The notes below the pieces were generated by a model that saw nothing but the letters and a program-made list of their open reading frames with translations, ran no database searches and had not been told where the DNA came from. The translations under genes and the position numbers were made by a program. Below are positions 63,760 through 64,000 of a DNA stretch of 64,000 nucleotides, piece after piece. Source of the stretch: Candidatus Accumulibacter contiguus (GTDB lineage Bacteria; Pseudomonadota; Gammaproteobacteria; Burkholderiales; Rhodocyclaceae); assembly GCF_012940005.1 (NCBI RefSeq), contig NZ_SPMX01000022.1, positions 82,802 through 146,801 of the forward strand, given 5' to 3'. The stretch's first letter is position 1; every line of letters starts with the position of its first letter.

Positions 63760-64000
63760 TCCTGTAAGCCAAGTACACTTGAGGCAGGGGCTGGGGAGGG
63801 GTTGATCATCCCCGGCCGCTGCCTCACGGCGAGTGCGGGGTTTGGGGCAGAGCCCCAAGGTTTAGGTCGTAGAGTGCCACGGAGGTGTGGTGGAAACGAG
63901 TTCGGAAGGCGACGCACAGCCCGACGCCCCTCTGGGACATCAAGCCCGTGGGAGAGCACTTGGCGTGCATTGTCAGCCGTTTGTCTGAATACCGAACAGT
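63760..64000 (+). ncRNA. candidate HEARO/omega RNA of an IscB-type element (3' end cut by window)
   Basis: A GC-rich, highly structured stretch with several hairpins: GGGG-TTGATCAT-CCCC (63798-63813), GCCG...CGGC, a perfect TTGGGGC-AGA-GCCCCAA (63842-63858), and CCAC-N6-GTGG, ending in ACCGAACAGT at the window edge. From memory this pattern (GGGTTTGGGGC..AGCCCCAAGG, then GGAAACG and GGCGACGCACAGCCC) matches the HEARO RNA that lies upstream of IscB HNH nucleases. The 5' boundary, where the guide would sit, is uncertain. No iscB start is visible because the window ends. Confidence 0.55.

Noticed and set aside
63760..64000. Group II intron, retron or RNase P RNA at the right edge
   Set aside because: No GUGYG-type intron start, reverse transcriptase or RNase P signature is visible. 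The hairpin order fits HEARO better, though the window edge prevents certainty.

Overview
The window is a GC-rich piece of proteobacterial chromosome. Gene content points to a diazotrophic betaproteobacterium of the Rhodocyclales. The signs are a NifL-NifA pair, an Rnf complex in a nif context, a nifV-W-Z-M block, and core genes (leuS, lptE, holA, proA, xerD, ftsK, lolA) with an Accumulibacter/Dechloromonas flavour. The taxonomic placement is inference from gene families only.

Layout. (1) 1-3.2 kb: the 3' part of a CHAT-domain protein, a DUF3617 protein and a frameshifted aldo/keto reductase. (2) 3.2-16 kb: a nitrogen-fixation block. nifL-nifA read leftward. A divergent operon rnfG-E-(rseC-like)-A-B-C-D-H reads rightward from a good sigma54 -24/-12 promoter with a perfect NifA upstream site. 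Convergent to it is a nifV-(helical-repeat ORF)-nifW-nifZ-nifM operon with its own sigma54-type promoter. Rnf feeds low-potential electrons toward nitrogenase, NifV makes homocitrate for the cofactor, and NifW/Z/M mature the enzyme. nifHDK is not in the window. (3) 16-32.4 kb: an LplT-PlsC fusion, a solute-binding protein, a diguanylate cyclase, two TetR regulators beside palindromes, and a fatty-acid/ketone block (acetoacetyl-CoA synthetase, thioesterase, acyl-CoA dehydrogenase, EtfAB). (4) 32.4-36.5 kb: a PilZ protein and a primase-helicase-nuclease fusion of conflict-system type. (5) 36.5-52 kb: a FecR-SPOR protein, an ECF sigma/anti-sigma-like pair, then housekeeping genes ending with lolA.

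(6) 52-64 kb: an accessory region around tRNA-Met(CAT). It holds a decayed IS transposase, a low-complexity gene-poor stretch, a J-domain/ankyrin protein, and two related DUF5681 cassettes. The cassettes flank a leftward operon of a protein of unknown function, a Vsr/DUF559-nuclease-RecQ helicase and a coiled-coil protein, which is my best candidate for an undescribed defence system. At the extreme right edge a highly structured GC-rich sequence truncates the second DUF5681 gene and resembles a HEARO/omega RNA of an IscB element; iscB would lie just outside the window.

At least six reading-frame breaks have one extra base in a homopolymer of 6-9 nt. This argues for systematic assembly error rather than true pseudogenes, so those genes are annotated as whole CDSs with the break noted.
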